This document shows positions 1 through 11,910 of a DNA stretch of 64,000 nt, piece after piece. The stretch spans positions 134,895,847 through 134,959,846 of the forward strand of contig CM061064.1 of the NCBI GenBank assembly GCA_030762895.1, in the 5' to 3' direction. Position numbers and translations under genes: made by a program. Origin of the DNA: Sophora flavescens (Eukaryota; Streptophyta; Magnoliopsida; Fabales; Fabaceae). Positions within the stretch are counted from its first letter, which is position 1. The number at the start of each line of letters is the position of its first letter. A model generated the notes under the pieces. It worked only from the letters and a program-made list of their open reading frames with translations. It did no database searches and was not told the origin of the DNA.

Positions 1-350
1 TACCCCACTAAAACGAATTTCGTCCTTGAAATTCACTTATCTATAGGAAACGAACATGAATAATGTCCTTTTATTTCATGCTCCATAAGCATATCACTCT
101 CGTTTTTCGAAATGCGGTGTGAAGTACCTCATACATTAGACTATCGCTCTGACTTATACTGTATTCGCAAAACCACCCAATAAAACAAATCAGGCAAATC
201 CCTTTTTAAACTCTCAAGACTCAAAGCACACTCAAATAATTCGAATGTCAATAGAATGAAATACACGAACTTCCGATAGATTTTGAAATTTGAATGATAC
301 AAAACTTTGACTTCCATTTCCGGTGGCGATTCTAACACACCAACGATAAA
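1..350 (-). mobile_element. Probable 3' end of a Tekay-type gypsy element
   Basis: Read on the minus strand, positions 1-40 contain a GGACGAAATTC motif followed by a G-rich tract (AGTGGGG). This resembles the polypurine-tract end that precedes the 3' LTR in plant chromoviruses; the Tekay element at 21525-21560 has the related text GGGGACGAAATTC. The LTR itself would lie left of the window. No integrase or chromodomain can be read here. The 75-codon open frame at 141-368 has no recognisable domain and I do not call it a gene. The piece could be the far end of element E (29069-31531), but this is inference. Confidence 0.4.
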
Positions 351-499
351 TAAGAACTCAGAATTCAAACAAGAAATTTTTGGAGAGAGAAAATAAATCT
401 CTAGACTTTACTCTCACAAGAAAGAATAAAGTAGAATGAATAGAAAGACAAAGAATATTCTCATATGTGAAAAAGTTCTTCAATAGATTCCTGAATGTA

Positions 500-1362
500 A
501 AGTGCCCGGCCGGTACAGATTTACAAATATGACTCTAATAAAGCTACTCTTCCCACAAGAACTCCTTTTGAAGGAAAATTCTTCGAAGACGGTGATTGTC
601 TTTCTTTCCAAGAGTGTAAGACTCAAGTCAAAATTACTCTCCATTTTTAAGAAAACCACAGTACAAAGAATTTAAGAGTTTCCTCACTTGAAGTAACTCT
701 GGTCCATTTGGCATAATAAAAAAATGACATGAATTGCCAAAATTTTCATCTACCAGGGGATCAATAACTTTTTACCCACAACGGCTAAAAAGATATGATC
801 TGAAAGAACTTACACATTTACAAATATCAATTCTCAATCTTAAATGAGAATCCAAACAGATTCCTCCAACAAGGATGAGTTAACAAGAAACTGTGAAGAT
901 AACCACATTAAGGAATAACAGAGGAATACAAATTTCAATTGCCTAGCATGAAATATAGACAGTAAAAGATGCGATGATGAAACTAAACCAACTAAAAACA
1001 GGTTGACTACAAACATAGACAATACATAGATAAATACACAGTATTTTACACATTTACAGGAAATCAAAAATTATTTTCCAGGAACAGAATAAATTAGACA
1101 TAAACTCAGCAGCACATATAAAATATAACTTATCAGATCAATTCAGCTACTTATCAGTCAAAAGATAGTATCAGAGCATATAATCAATTATGTCAAAGCA
1201 TGTATAAACAAATAAGAGCATGCATATGCAGACAAATGTATGCTTTCAAAAACTGACATTTATTAAATTTAATTTTCTATCCTTTCTCCCCCTTTTTGTC
1301 TGATGACAAAAAGATAAAAGGAGTGGACCATCATTGTCAGTAGGGAAACAACAAAAGAAAAG
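500..1362 (-). other. Noncoding 3' tail of SIRE copy A
   Basis: This AT-rich stretch follows the third ORF on the minus strand. It begins, in element orientation, with a short inverted repeat of TTTTTGTC and GACAAAAA and an AAAAAGGGGGAGA tract at about 1283-1315, a motif typical of the 3' noncoding part of SIRE-like elements. No open frame here has recognisable protein content and no LTR start is present. Confidence 0.55.
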
Positions 1363-2402
1363 CCTAAGAAGAGGGTGGAGGTGGAGGAGGAGGGTTTGGA
1401 TTTGGGTTTGGTGGAGGAGCAGGAAATTGAGTTGGCAGATTTTGACTCTGTTGAAAACTTAGCATAATGTTCATCATATGGTCCATCATGATATTTGTTG
1501 GAGCCAGGGCTTCTGCAACTTGCTCCTTAACCTCAACCTTTACTTTTTCCTGTACAATTCTTCCAATAATCTTTTGAAGGTTTGGAGGTAGGGAGAGTGA
1601 GGGTCTTGAACTTTCAGCACTGTCTTGAGCATGTGCTTGACTTGGAAGAGTATCTAAAGCTCTGGAAGTTTGAGGTTGCTCTGATGGATGAATGACAGTC
1701 AGAGCCATTGGCTGAGATGAATGCTTCTCAGAAGTGCTTGGTCTAGGAACAGACTAAGCAACTTCCTCATTCTCAGTGACTGGTTGAACAAATTCAATCT
1801 CCATAGTAGGGTCTTCAACTATAATTTCCTCATCAGTATGCTCTGAAGGTGGTGATGATGGAGGTGAGTCAGCAAGTGTGAGGACAGGTGGGGGCAGCTC
1901 TCTGGCCCAGTGGACTGAATCTTCTTCATAAATAGGACTGGTGACAGGAAGTCCCAATATGTCCTTATAGATGAAGAATCTGCAGTATGAGAGTCCACAT
2001 TTGCCTCTGACTTTTGGAATAAGCCTTTTCTATTCAATGCTCAAAATAGAAGAGGAGGCTTCTTGTGCACATTCCACCATATGAGTCCTCCAGATGTCAA
2101 CAGCCAAATCTTCACGAATATCTTCAACTGTTTGTGCCAACTAATAATCTATGACATTCTGATCAGTGAGGTTAACAGCGTCAGGATTGATCATGCAATG
2201 CTCTGGGAATGGCACCTTTCCAGTATGTCTCTGAAACTTCTTGTCTGTGTCCTTGTTTAAGTCAATCATTGGAAGTCTTGGACATAGCATGAAGGGCTTG
2301 ATCCCAATTTTTGTATCCTTGAGGGTGTGGAACTGCCAAGTAGGAGGCACAAAGTTTGCACCTCTAACCACCCTGAAAACTCAAACTCATACTTCAGCAT
2401 AG
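1363..2402 (-). pseudogene. SIRE copy A third ORF, C-terminal part
   Basis: This is the C-terminal part of the post-pol ORF of copy A, separated from the rest (6701-8661) by the copia insertion at 2403-6695. The peptides match the plus-strand copy B at 62430-63175, for example VRGANFVPPTW against VRAANFVTPTW, and TDEEIIVEDP in both. The end is acidic and proline-rich and closes with a run of prolines before the stop near 1364. Frameshifts or stops separate the blocks (2371-2141, 2037-1819, 1957-1754, 1708-1364). No membrane segment is evident. The function is unknown. Confidence 0.7.
2398..2402. other. Target-site duplication CATAG (left)
   Basis: CATAG precedes the 5' LTR and is repeated at 6696-6700 directly after the 3' LTR. 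A 5-bp duplication is standard for copia integrases. Confidence 0.9.
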
Positions 2403-2732
2403 TGTTGGAATCCACCGTCCAAAGATAATCCACTGTCCAAAGATTATCCACCGTCCAAAGGTTCATGGACTGTCATTAATGTTGGAATCCACCGTCCAAA
2501 GGTTCATGGACTGTCATTAATAGTTTAGGAAATAGCCATTGTAAAGTAATGAGGTTCATGTATTCTCTAGTCATAAAATTAGGAAATGTCTATAGGAAAT
2601 AGGCGCCTCATTTTTTGTCTTGTAATTATCAGTTGTATTTAATTCTTCTAGTGTATAAATAGAATACCTCTATGCTGTGTGAAAGTAACACAATCAATTC
2701 AGAAAATATTTGTTTTGTTCCTCCTTTCAATT
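2403..2732 (+). repeat. 5' LTR of the Ivana/Ale-like copia
   Basis: It starts TGTTGGAATCCACC and ends TTCAATT directly before the primer-binding site. It is 58 bp longer than the 3' LTR because its first part is duplicated: TGTTGGAATCCACCGTCC occurs at 2403 and again near 2482, with extra partial units in between. A likely TATA region (GTGTATAAATAGAA) lies near 2651-2664. The end is TT rather than the usual CA, yet the flanking duplication is exact. Confidence 0.88.
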
Positions 2733-2744
2733 TGGTATCAAAGC
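2733..2744 (+). promoter_or_regulatory. Primer-binding site (initiator Met tRNA)
   Basis: TGGTATCAAAGC directly abuts the 5' LTR. It is complementary to the 3' end of initiator Met tRNA with one difference from the common TGGTATCAGAGC. Confidence 0.85.
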
Positions 2745-2811
2745 TCCCGACCTTGGGAGTCTCTGCCTTTGCTTTTCCGCTGCCTCGGCCTTCATTGCTG
2801 AGTGACCTTAG

Positions 2812-5800
2812 GTGCCTTGCCTTCATTGCAGGACCTGTTTGTCTTGTGCCTTCATTACATGTTCAGCACCTTCATTGTGCTTTATCTTTCTTAGTTACAA
2901 TACCCAAAGTCATCTTCACCACAAACCCTCTTCTTTGTTGCTGCCTTCATTGCAGCTTGTGTTTTTTACACCTTCATCGCACTCTTGGTTGTTATCACGC
3001 CTAACCATCATGTCTAACACTGAGATTACCAATATCTCAGCTATCACCCATTACTCTAGTAAGCAGTCTTGCACTTCTTCAAATGGTGTAAATGGTAAGA
3101 ATCTATGTTCTTTATTTTCTCATGCTTCTGGTACTGTCCCCGAGGATTTTTGGATTATTGATTCTGGTGCCATCGATCACATGACCTTTTGTTTTTCTCA
3201 TTTTTCATCCTATCAAATCCCCATCGGTAGTCATCACATAACTGTAGCTGATGGCTCTCATACATCAGTTGCAGGATTTGGTAACGTTAAAATTAGTCCT
3301 TTTCTAAATTTGCAAAATGTGCTTCATGTTCCTGAACTGTCATCTAACCTTCTTTCTATACATAAACTTACCAAAGACCTTAATTGCGCTGTAACATTTT
3401 TCCCTTCTCATTGTGTATTCCAGGACAATACTACGGGGAAGACTATTGGAGTTGCCAAGGAACGGGGAGGGTTGTACTACCTTGAGATGGAAACTTCAGG
3501 TGAATCTGGTGTGAAGTTGCAACATTCCTGTCATCAATCCAAGTCTTGTTCCTACCAAATTTGGCTCCAACATAATCGTCTTGGGCATCCCCCATTCACT
3601 CTACTTAAGTCCATGTTTCCTTCTTTGTTTTTGAATGAATCGGTTGAGTCCTTTCAATGTGATGTTTGTGAATTTTCCAAACATCATCGGGTAAGTTTTC
3701 CTTCAAGTGTTAAGAAAAGTGATGAACCTTTTTCTCTTATTCATACTGATGTTTGGGGTCCGGCTTCTGTTCCTAATATTTCTGGTGCAAAATGGTTTGT
3801 GTCATTTATTGATGATTGCACTCGTGTTACTTGGATTTTTCTAATGAAAAATAAATCAGATGTGTACCATTTGTTTATCCAGTTTTATCATATGATTAAA
3901 ACTCAATTTGATAAAACAATTAAACGTCTGAGGTCTGATAATGGTAGAGAGTATGTGAACCAAAATTTCTCCACCTTTCTTAAACAACATGGCATTGTTC
4001 ATGAACTTACATGTGTTGATACCCCCAACAAAACGGGGTTGCTGAAAGGAAAAATCGACACTTGCTTGAAATTACTAGAGCTTTATTGTTTCAGATGTCT
4101 GTTCCAAATTCATATTGGGGGGAAGCTGTTTTAACTGCTGCTTATCTAATAAATAGAATACCCTCTAGAATCCTTGGTGGTTTGAGTCATGTTCATGTCA
4201 TGAAAACATTTTTTCCATCTGTTCCTATTATACAAAGTCTTGAATCTCGTGTTTTTGGTTGTGTTGCTTTTGTTCATGTCCATCGTCAGCATCGGGGCAA
4301 ACTTGACCCTCGTGCTATTAAATGTTTGTTCATTGGTTATGCCCCTGACAAGAAAGGATACAAATGTTAGCACCCTTCCTCTTGTCGAGTGTATGTCTCC
4401 ATGGATGTCACCTTCCAAGAAAATCAATCATTCTTCAGTTCCTCTCAGCTTCAGCGGGAGAATAATACTTCTGATTTGGAAGCTGAGATTTTTTCAGAAG
4501 GCAGCATTCCCTTGCTCCAATCTTCTGATATGCTCTCTGATACACAGGAATTAGCTCCTCAGACTAGAGCAAGCTCGCCAAAACTGGTCTATCAAAGGAA
4601 GAAACACCCTTCCCTGGTCCAGCCGCAACCCCAAATATCTGAACCCATGGTAAGTATTGAAAACACTAGTCCCATTCATGTTGAATCTATTCCTTTCATT
4701 CATTCTGAACCTATTCCTTTGGATAATTGTGATCCTAACATTGATGATGACTTACCTATTTCTTTAAGAAAAGGAAAAAGAACTTGTGCTAAGTACCCTA
4801 TTTCCAAATTTGTTTCCACCATAAACCTTTCTTTGCAGCACCAAAGCTTTATTGCAGACATTGACTCTATCAGAACCCCTAGAACAGTACAAGAAGCATT
4901 GAAGGACAAGAACTGGGTTCAAGCCATGAATGAGGAGATGCAAGCTCTGGAAAGAAATGGAACATGGGAAATTGTTGAGAAACCAAAGGAAAAGAAACCA
5001 GTGGGGAGTAGATGGATCTACACTGTAAAGTACCAGTCAGATGGTACCCTAGACAGGTATAAAGCAAGACTAGTGGCAAAGGGATACACTCAGACCTATG
5101 GCATTGATTATGAGGAGACATTTGCTCCAGTGGCAAAGATGAACACTGTTCGTATTTTACTCTCTCTTGCTGCCCACTTTGGATGGGAACTACACTAGTT
5201 TGATGTCAAAAATGCTTTCTTGCATGGAGACTTAGAGGAGGAGGTGTACATGGAGATTCCCCCAGGGTTTGGTCCCACAAGTGGTATAAACAAAGTTTGC
5301 AGATTGAGGAAGGCTTTATATGGGCTAAAACAGTCTCCCCGGGCATGGTTTGGAAGATTTACAAAAGCTATGGTGTTGTTGGGTTACAAACAAAGCCAAG
5401 GAGATCATACACTTTTCTTTAAACATTCACAAGGAGGAAAACTGACTGTACTTCTTGTTTATGTTGATGATATAATTATTACATGAGATGACCTAGTTGA
5501 GAGACAACTGCTTAAGGAAAAATTATTTGCAGAATTTGAGATGAAGGACCTTGGGAAACTGAAGTATTTCTTGGGGATTGAAGTGGCCTACTCAAAACAA
5601 GGCATTTTCATCTCTCAAAGGAAGTATGTGCTTGATCTTTTGAAGGAAACAGGGAAACTTGGATGTAAACCTACAGGTGTTCCCATCGAGCAAAATCACA
5701 GGATGAGCACTGAAGAGGAGAGTGCCAAGGTTGACAAAATCCAATACCAGAGACTTGTGGGGAAGTTGATTTACTTGGCACACACTAGACCAGATCTAGC

Positions 5801-6416
5801 ATATGCGGTCAGTGTTGTGAGTCAGTTCATGCATGATTCGAGGGAGAGACACTTACAGGCTGTAGAACGTATACTGCAGTATCTCAAAGCTACTCCAGGA
5901 AGAGGACTCTTGTTCAAAAAAGGTGGAAACTTGACTATGGAGGCTTATACAGATGCCGACTATGCAGGTTCAGTAAGTGATAGAAGATCCACATCAGGCT
6001 ATTGCATGTTCCTATGTGGGAACCTTGTTACTTGGAGAAGTAAGAAACAAAATGTAGTGGCTCGATCAAGCGCAGAGGCAGAATTTAGAGCTATGGCACA
6101 AGGAATCTGTGAACTGTTGTGGATGAAAATTGTGCTTGATGACTTGAAGATAGAGTGTGAAGGTCCTATGAAATTGTTTTGTGATAATAAATCGGCTATC
6201 AGTATTGCTCATAATCCTGTTCAGCATGATAGGACAAAACACATTGAGATAGATCGACACTTCATCAAGGAAAAATTGGACAGTGGATTGATAACAACAA
6301 CCTACATTCCCTCTGGGCAGCAGCTAGCAGATGTGTTCACAAAGGGTTTGCCAATGGATCGATTCAACCAACTTACTTGCAAGCTGGGAATGATTGATAT
6401 CCATTCCCCAGCTTGA
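2812..6416 (+). pseudogene. Ivana/Ale-like copia pol polyprotein, broken
   Basis: Domains in order: protease with WIIDSG near 3151-3170; integrase with a GPQ-type start lost but HTDVWGP and RSDNGREY present; RT with YVDDIIIT near 5461-5483; and RNase H to the stop at 6414-6416. A one-base frameshift near 4022 breaks the integrase just before its third catalytic residue. Three in-frame stops follow, at 4368-4370 (TAG), 5196-5198 (TAG) and 5484-5486 (TGA). No gag domain lies between the primer-binding site and the protease, whereas autonomous copia elements have one. The first part of the 2812 frame (to about 3010) does not look like copia protein. Dead, and dependent on others even before it decayed. 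Confidence 0.9.
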
Positions 6417-6423
6417 GGGGGAG

Positions 6424-6695
6424 TGTTGGAATCCACCGTCCAAAGATAATCCACCGTCCAATGGTTCATGGGCTGTCATTAATAGTTTAGGAAATAGCCA
6501 TTGTAAATTAATGAGGTTCATGTATTCTCTAGTCATAAAATTAGGAAATGTCTATAGGAAATAGGTGCCTCATTTATTTGTCTTGTAATTATCAGTTGTA
6601 TTTAATTCTTCTAGTGTATAAATAGAATACCTCTATGCTGTGTGAAAGTAACACAAGCAATTCAGAAAATATTTGTTTTGTTCCTCCTTTCAATT
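6424..6695 (+). repeat. 3' LTR of the Ivana/Ale-like copia
   Basis: It repeats the 5' LTR from TGTTGGAATCC to TTCAATT without the internal duplication. The purine tract GAGGGGGAG lies immediately upstream (about 6415-6423), and the polyprotein stop overlaps it, as is usual in this group. Confidence 0.92.
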
Positions 6696-6700
6696 CATAG

Positions 6701-8661
6701 CATACATGATATGATCAATTATATCAGCAACTTTTCCATACTCTCTAGGATGTCTGAAGGTCTTCCATTTGGTCTTGTTGTCCATGATAATGGGGATATA
6801 TCTGAAGGATCTTGACCTCTTGTAGATGACATTATCCAGGTCTTTCTTTGTAGGATCCTTAGACCAATCGGTGATGATGTGTCTCTCTACACCTTCCGTG
6901 AAAGGCTTGAAAGGAGGGTATTTGACAAGGTTAGGATATATTTTTATAGGAGGGAATTTTTTAGTGTAATATGAGTTAAGGCAGGTCCAAGATGGTTGTC
7001 CAGAGTGGATGGAAGAAGTCTAGTGATGTTTGGTACATATGGTATGGGTACATGCCTAGGTTGAATTGTGGTCTCGGGTTCATATTCATATTCTGGTAAA
7101 GGATACCAGGCTCTGGTTGAAACAGGTTCTGGTTCATGTTTGTGGTAAAGGATTTTCCAGTTTCTCTTTACTTTAGCCCAATTTTTTGCTTTGCCATCAT
7201 AAAGTACAGAAAGGTCTGTGTATGGGAATTTTGTCTTTTGGCTTTTGGGAAAGGGTGCACCAAGAAAAATTCCATCATCTAGTTGGTTAAACCAGGGATC
7301 ATTTTCAAGTATGATGGGTTGGAATTGTAGTATTTTTGGTGAGGTTGTTTGTTGTTGGTTAGGTGAGTTTGTTTGTGGTGATGAGGTGTGGGAATATATA
7401 CATCATCTAAAGTTTCAGGTTGGTTCACAGAAGTTGCAGGCATATAAACATCCATCCTATCCTCAAAACTAGAAACTAAGGCATCTACTGCTAATTTTAC
7501 AGGATCATTAGCAGGGAGAGTTACCTCAGAAGTCATAATAGACTTAGCTTTTCTTGAGGGTTACCTTCTCTTGGTAGGAACAGAGACACTAGCAGCAGCA
7601 ACAACAATTTTATGTTTCTTCAGAACAGCACTGATGGGGACCCTGTCCTCATCATCTTCATCCTCAGGAATAGACTGGATCATCCTCCTTGATCTCTTAT
7701 GAGTAAGTGCAAATTGAGGAACAGCAGCTGATGGTTCCCTAATTACAATTCCACCAGCAGTAAGCCTTTTAGGCATAGGTTTCCTTGCAGCGGTAGTTTT
7801 CTTTTTTTACTGCCCTTTTTAGTCCAAGAACTTCAGTATTGTTCTGCTCAACCTGTTCTTCCTTAATCTTCATCAATTCTCCAGTCTTGGCCAAGGCAGC
7901 AGCAGTGTAAGTGCTCAGATTCATGTTGGCAATATTCATTTTTCCAAAAACAGTAGCAGACATTGGCTATTCAGTTAGGATTCTTGCCCGCTCTTCAGAT
8001 GATCTAGCAGTAATGAATTCATAGATTCCTTGTGACTTGAAGATTTTTATAGAGGATGGCAATAAGGAAGTGCACAGAGCTTCGTCCTATGAATAGCAAC
8101 ATCCTTGGATCTTCCAAAGAGAATTCTGGGCCAGTTGATCTTAGTCTCTGTAATGAGATAGCAGAGACAAAACTTGTGCAGAGCAGACAAGTTGTCCTTT
8201 CACCCAGTCTTGTGTAGAACCACCTTGTTCAGTAACTAATGAAGGATGCGAAGATGATCCTTCATTTCTACCGATTTCCATGAATGAGTTCTTTCTGTGT
8301 CTTCTCTCATTAGAAAGGCAGTGATAACTTCTGAACCACCAAGGTCTGTTCCCCATGACTCCGTAAATACCACTCCTTCTTGAGTGCAAATGATGGCATC
8401 AGAAATGGTTTTCTCAGAAACCACTATTCTCTTCCCCAAAATGATGGCGAAGATTTCTTTATCGGTAACTTGAAGTATTCTCCAGAAATCCCTGATCAGA
8501 TTAGGGAAAATGGATACTTTCTATGTGAAGAGTCCTCCTAACCCAGCAGCGTTGATATTCTTGCTAATATCCAAGTTGTATTCCTCAAAGATTCCGAAGT
8601 TGAAGTGGTGCTCAATAGCCACATTCAGCTTGTCCACATTGAAAGTTGAAGAAGAATCCAT
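6701..8661 (-). pseudogene. SIRE copy A third ORF (env-position protein), N-terminal and middle part
   Basis: An ATG at 8659-8661 (minus) opens a protein beginning MDSSSTFNVDKL, matching copy B at 60471. The N-terminal 250 residues or so contain a helical block with HSWKSVEMKD, LHKFCLCYLITETKINWPRI and similar peptides. This resembles the domain catalogued as putative plant transposon protein (PF20167), which is often annotated as envelope-like in SIRE relatives. It is followed by a lysine-rich stretch and a Pro/Tyr-rich part. Several frameshifts and stops occur (around 8560, 8235, 8140, 7970, 7780 and 7560). There is no clear signal peptide or membrane helix. The role is unknown; the position after pol is that of env-like ORFs. 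Confidence 0.72.
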
Positions 8662-9156
8662 TGTTGAAGATTTGAGAGTTAGGGTTTTGGAGGCAAAGAA
8701 CAAAGAGCTCGAGTATTCTCAGAGATGACAGGGTAGCAAAAGGTTTCTCAGGGGGAAGGAAATTGCTTTAAAAAGGTTTTGAATTTCAAAGGTTTTTCTT
8801 TTGGAAATAAATCAAAAAGAAAATATTTGACAAGACATGTCATAAAGGATAAAACGGCCTTGGTATTTTGAAACTATAAAAAGGTTATGATGTGATTGAT
8901 GGAAGTACTGACTCGACATTAGATAATATACAAGATAAATTTGTTTTTAAGAGAAAATAAATGCAATTAATAACTATGTATATGGATGGGTCCGAGTAAA
9001 ATGCAAGCAAACATAGACGCGACATGCAGTGGATGCGGTACACAAATACAATGGAGGCGGTATGCAATGGACGCGCACTTTAATCATGCAATGGACTTGA
9101 AATGCTTTAGATGCACATACATCAATCAACGAAATTCTCTAGGCTGGACGCCTTAA
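8662..9156 (-). other. Spacer between RNase H and third ORF in SIRE copy A
   Basis: Noncoding sequence that aligns with 60028-60470 of copy B. It may carry the signal that allows expression of the third ORF, but no splice or promoter element is clear. Confidence 0.5.
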
Positions 9157-10850
9157 TCAATCCACACATAGCATATTAAGATGCTTTTTGATAAAAATAA
9201 ACCTGTCCTCAGCAAGAGGTTTAGTAAAGATATATGCCCATTGGTGGTCAGTATCTACAAATTGTATATCAAAAACACCTTTTTTCACATAATCCTTTAT
9301 AAAATAATGTTTAATCTCTATGTGCTTAGCTCTAGAATGCAATATTGGATTCTTAGATAAATTAATTGCAGCAGTGTTTTCACACATAAGTGGAATACTA
9401 CTTATAAACACATTGTAGTCCTCCAATTGATGTTGGATCCATAGAAGTTGTGAGAAGCAACTTGCAGCTGAAATATACTCAGCTTCAGCAGTTGATAAAG
9501 CTATGGTACTTTGTCTTTTGCTTGACCATGAGACAAGGTTAGCTCCAATGAAGTGACATCCTCCACTGGTACTTTTTCTTTCAATTCTGTCTCCAGTATA
9601 GTCAGCATCACAAAAGCCAACTAATATGTATTCTTCATTTTTCTTAAAACACAAACCTAGATTAGTAGTACCTTTCAAGTATCTAAATATTCTCTTAACT
9701 GCTGATAAATGAGATTCTCTAGGATCAGATTGAAATCGAGCACATAAACATACACTGATCATAATAGCAGGACTAGATGCAGTAAGATATAGAAGAGATC
9801 CTATCATACCTCTATATACCTTTTGGTCTACCTTTTTCTCTTTATCATCTTTCTTCAGTATGGACGTATGGTGCATAGGGGTATTTATTAGTTTGCAATC
9901 ATCCATTTTGAACTTCTTTAGGAGTTCCTTTGTATATTTGGTTTGATGGATGTACACCTTATCCATAGTTTGTTTATCTTGAAGTCCAAGGAAGAATTTG
10001 AGTTCTCCCATCATACTCATTTCAAACTCTATATGCATTAACTTAGAAAAATCTTTGCATAGAGATTCATTAGTAGCACCAAATATGATATCATCGACAT
10101 ATATTTGCACCATTAAAAAATTAGATTTAATGGACTTTCTGAACAAGGTTGTATCAACCTCTCCTCTATTAAAGCCGTTTTCCATTAGAAATGAACTTAG
10201 CCTATCATACCAAGCTCTAGGGGCTTGTTTAAGGCCGTATAAAGCTTTCTTAAGCTTAAATACATGTTCAGGTTGGGTTTCACTTTCAAAACCGGAGGTT
10301 GCATTACATATACTTCTTCATTAATAAATCCATTTAGAAAAGCACTCTTAACATCCATTTGAAAACGCATAATGCTGTGATGTGCAGGAAATGAAAGTAA
10401 AATCCTAATTGCTTCTACTCTAGCAACAGGAGCAAAAGTTTATGTATAATCTATACCTTCCTCTTGAGAGTAACCTTGTGCAACAAGTCTTGCTTTATTT
10501 CTTACCACCTTACCTTTCTCATCAAGCTTGTTTCTGTAAACCCACTTTGTTCCAATAACTGATTTGTCTTTAGGTAGGGGTACCAGAGTCCAAAAATCAC
10601 TTCTATCAAACTAATTCAGTTCTTCTTGCATAGATAGAATCCAGCGATCGTCCAGCAGAGCCTCGTCTACTGTCTTTGGTTCCAACTCAGAGACTAGTGC
10701 AGAATCTTCCTGCTCTTTGAACGTTGATCTGGTTCTTAGCCTATCATTGGGGTTTCTAATGATTTAATCTTGTGGACGATAAGTTTTGAACTATCATGAT
10801 CTCTGAACAGTATCATGTTGAGACGTGGAGATTTCTGGTTGTTGAGGAGG
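9157..10850 (-). pseudogene. SIRE copy A reverse transcriptase and RNase H
   Basis: The minus frame ending at 9157 encodes RT with the intact catalytic box VQIYVDDIIFG, followed by RNase H with CDADYTGD, STAEAEYISA and the HIEIKHYFIKD tail near LADVFTK (here AYIFTKPLAED). It is 342 codons long in one frame from 10185. Upstream RT peptides continue to about 10850 in broken frames: the stretch over 10190-10320 is frameshifted and there are stops near 10440, 10610 and 10760. The RNase H end at 9157 is natural, LNMLCVD, the same as in copy B at 60027. Confidence 0.88.
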
Positions 10851-10922
10851 TTCGTCCACTTGATCATCAACTTTTGCCTCTGTTGTATCTGCTGAGATAT
10901 TTAGATCAAGATCTGCAAAAGC

Positions 10923-11905
10923 TTAATCTAGATCTGATAATTTCTTATCAGGTTGCTTGTCATCAAACTTGACATGAATACATTCTTCTACTACTAGAGT
11001 TCTAGAATTATAAACCCTAAATCCTTTTGAAGTTTCAGAATATCCTAACAGTATTCCATTATATACTTTTGCATCAAAAATACCTAGTTGATCTTTAGTA
11101 TTTAGTATATAACATTTACAACCAAAAGGATGAAAATATGAAATGTTGGGTTTTCGTCCCTTCCACAATTCATAAGGAGTCTTGTTCAAGATTGGTCTAA
11201 TGTATATTCTATTCTGAATGTAGCAGGCAGCGTTAACAGCTTCAGCCCTGAAGTGTCTAGGGACAGAGTTGTCACTGACCATTGTTCTAGCCATCTCTTG
11301 AAGAGATATGTTCTTTCTCTCTACCACACCATTTTGCTGTGGTGTTCTAGGTATTGGGAAGTTGTGAAGACTACCACTTTCTTCACAGAACTTATGAAAT
11401 AACTCATTTTCAAACTCTCCCCCACGGTCACTTCTGATTGAAGTGATACACATGCCTTTTTCATTCTGTACACGTTTTCAGAATATATAAAAGACCTTGA
11501 AAGACTTATCCTTGTGAGTTAGGAACATAACCCATGTCCATCTAGTGTAGTCGTCTACAATGGCTAGACCATATTTCTTACCACTGACAGAAGCCGTCCT
11601 TCTTGGACTAAAAAGATCAAGGTGTAGCCTTTCTAGTGGTCTATTGGCACTAACAACATTCTTAGATTCAAAAGAACCCTTGACTTGTTTTCCCTTTGGA
11701 CATGCATCACCGAGAGCATCAGATTTGTACTTAAAGTTTGGTAGCACTCTCACGAGGTTATGCTTATTTAGCTTTGAGATTAGTCTCAAGCTTGCATGAC
11801 CTAGCCTTTTATGCCAAATCCATCGCTCATCTTCAATGGACACTAGACATGAGAGACTTTGATTTTGTACAGATTGTTTTGCCTTTTAGCAGTGAATAAA
11901 AGTAA
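10923..11905 (-). pseudogene. SIRE copy A integrase
   Basis: The minus frame from 11843 carries the zinc-binding HKRLGHASLR motif and the first catalytic Asp (RLHLDLFSP). A second frame from 11453 carries IRSDRGGEFEN and QNGVVERKN with the second Asp and the Glu, then the GKW-type C-terminal part (FGCKCYILNTKD). A frameshift or small loss near 11460-11480 splits the core. The upstream end is cut at 11910 by the Athila insertion and continues at 18835. A stop at 10923 sits where copy B reads on, in frame, into AFADLDLNIS. Confidence 0.87.
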
Positions 11906-11910
11906 TCCAT

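Larger units (their letters stand above)
2403..6695 (+). mobile_element. Ty1-copia retrotransposon, Ivana/Ale-like, lacking gag
   Basis: The element is flanked by LTRs of 330 bp (2403-2732) and 272 bp (6424-6695) and by a perfect 5-bp target duplication, CATAG, at 2398-2402 and 6696-6700. A TGGTATCAAAGC primer-binding site directly follows the 5' LTR, and a GAGGGGGAG purine tract precedes the 3' LTR. It carries protease, integrase, RT and RNase H in copia order but no gag domain. It is inserted in the third ORF of SIRE copy A; the interrupted peptide resumes at 6701. The lineage is judged from the short LTRs and polyprotein character and is uncertain between Ivana and Ale. Confidence 0.93.

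Noticed and set aside
141..368. 75-codon open frame as a host gene
   Set aside because: No domain, AT-rich, and next to a Tekay-like 3' end. Most likely retroelement noncoding sequence.
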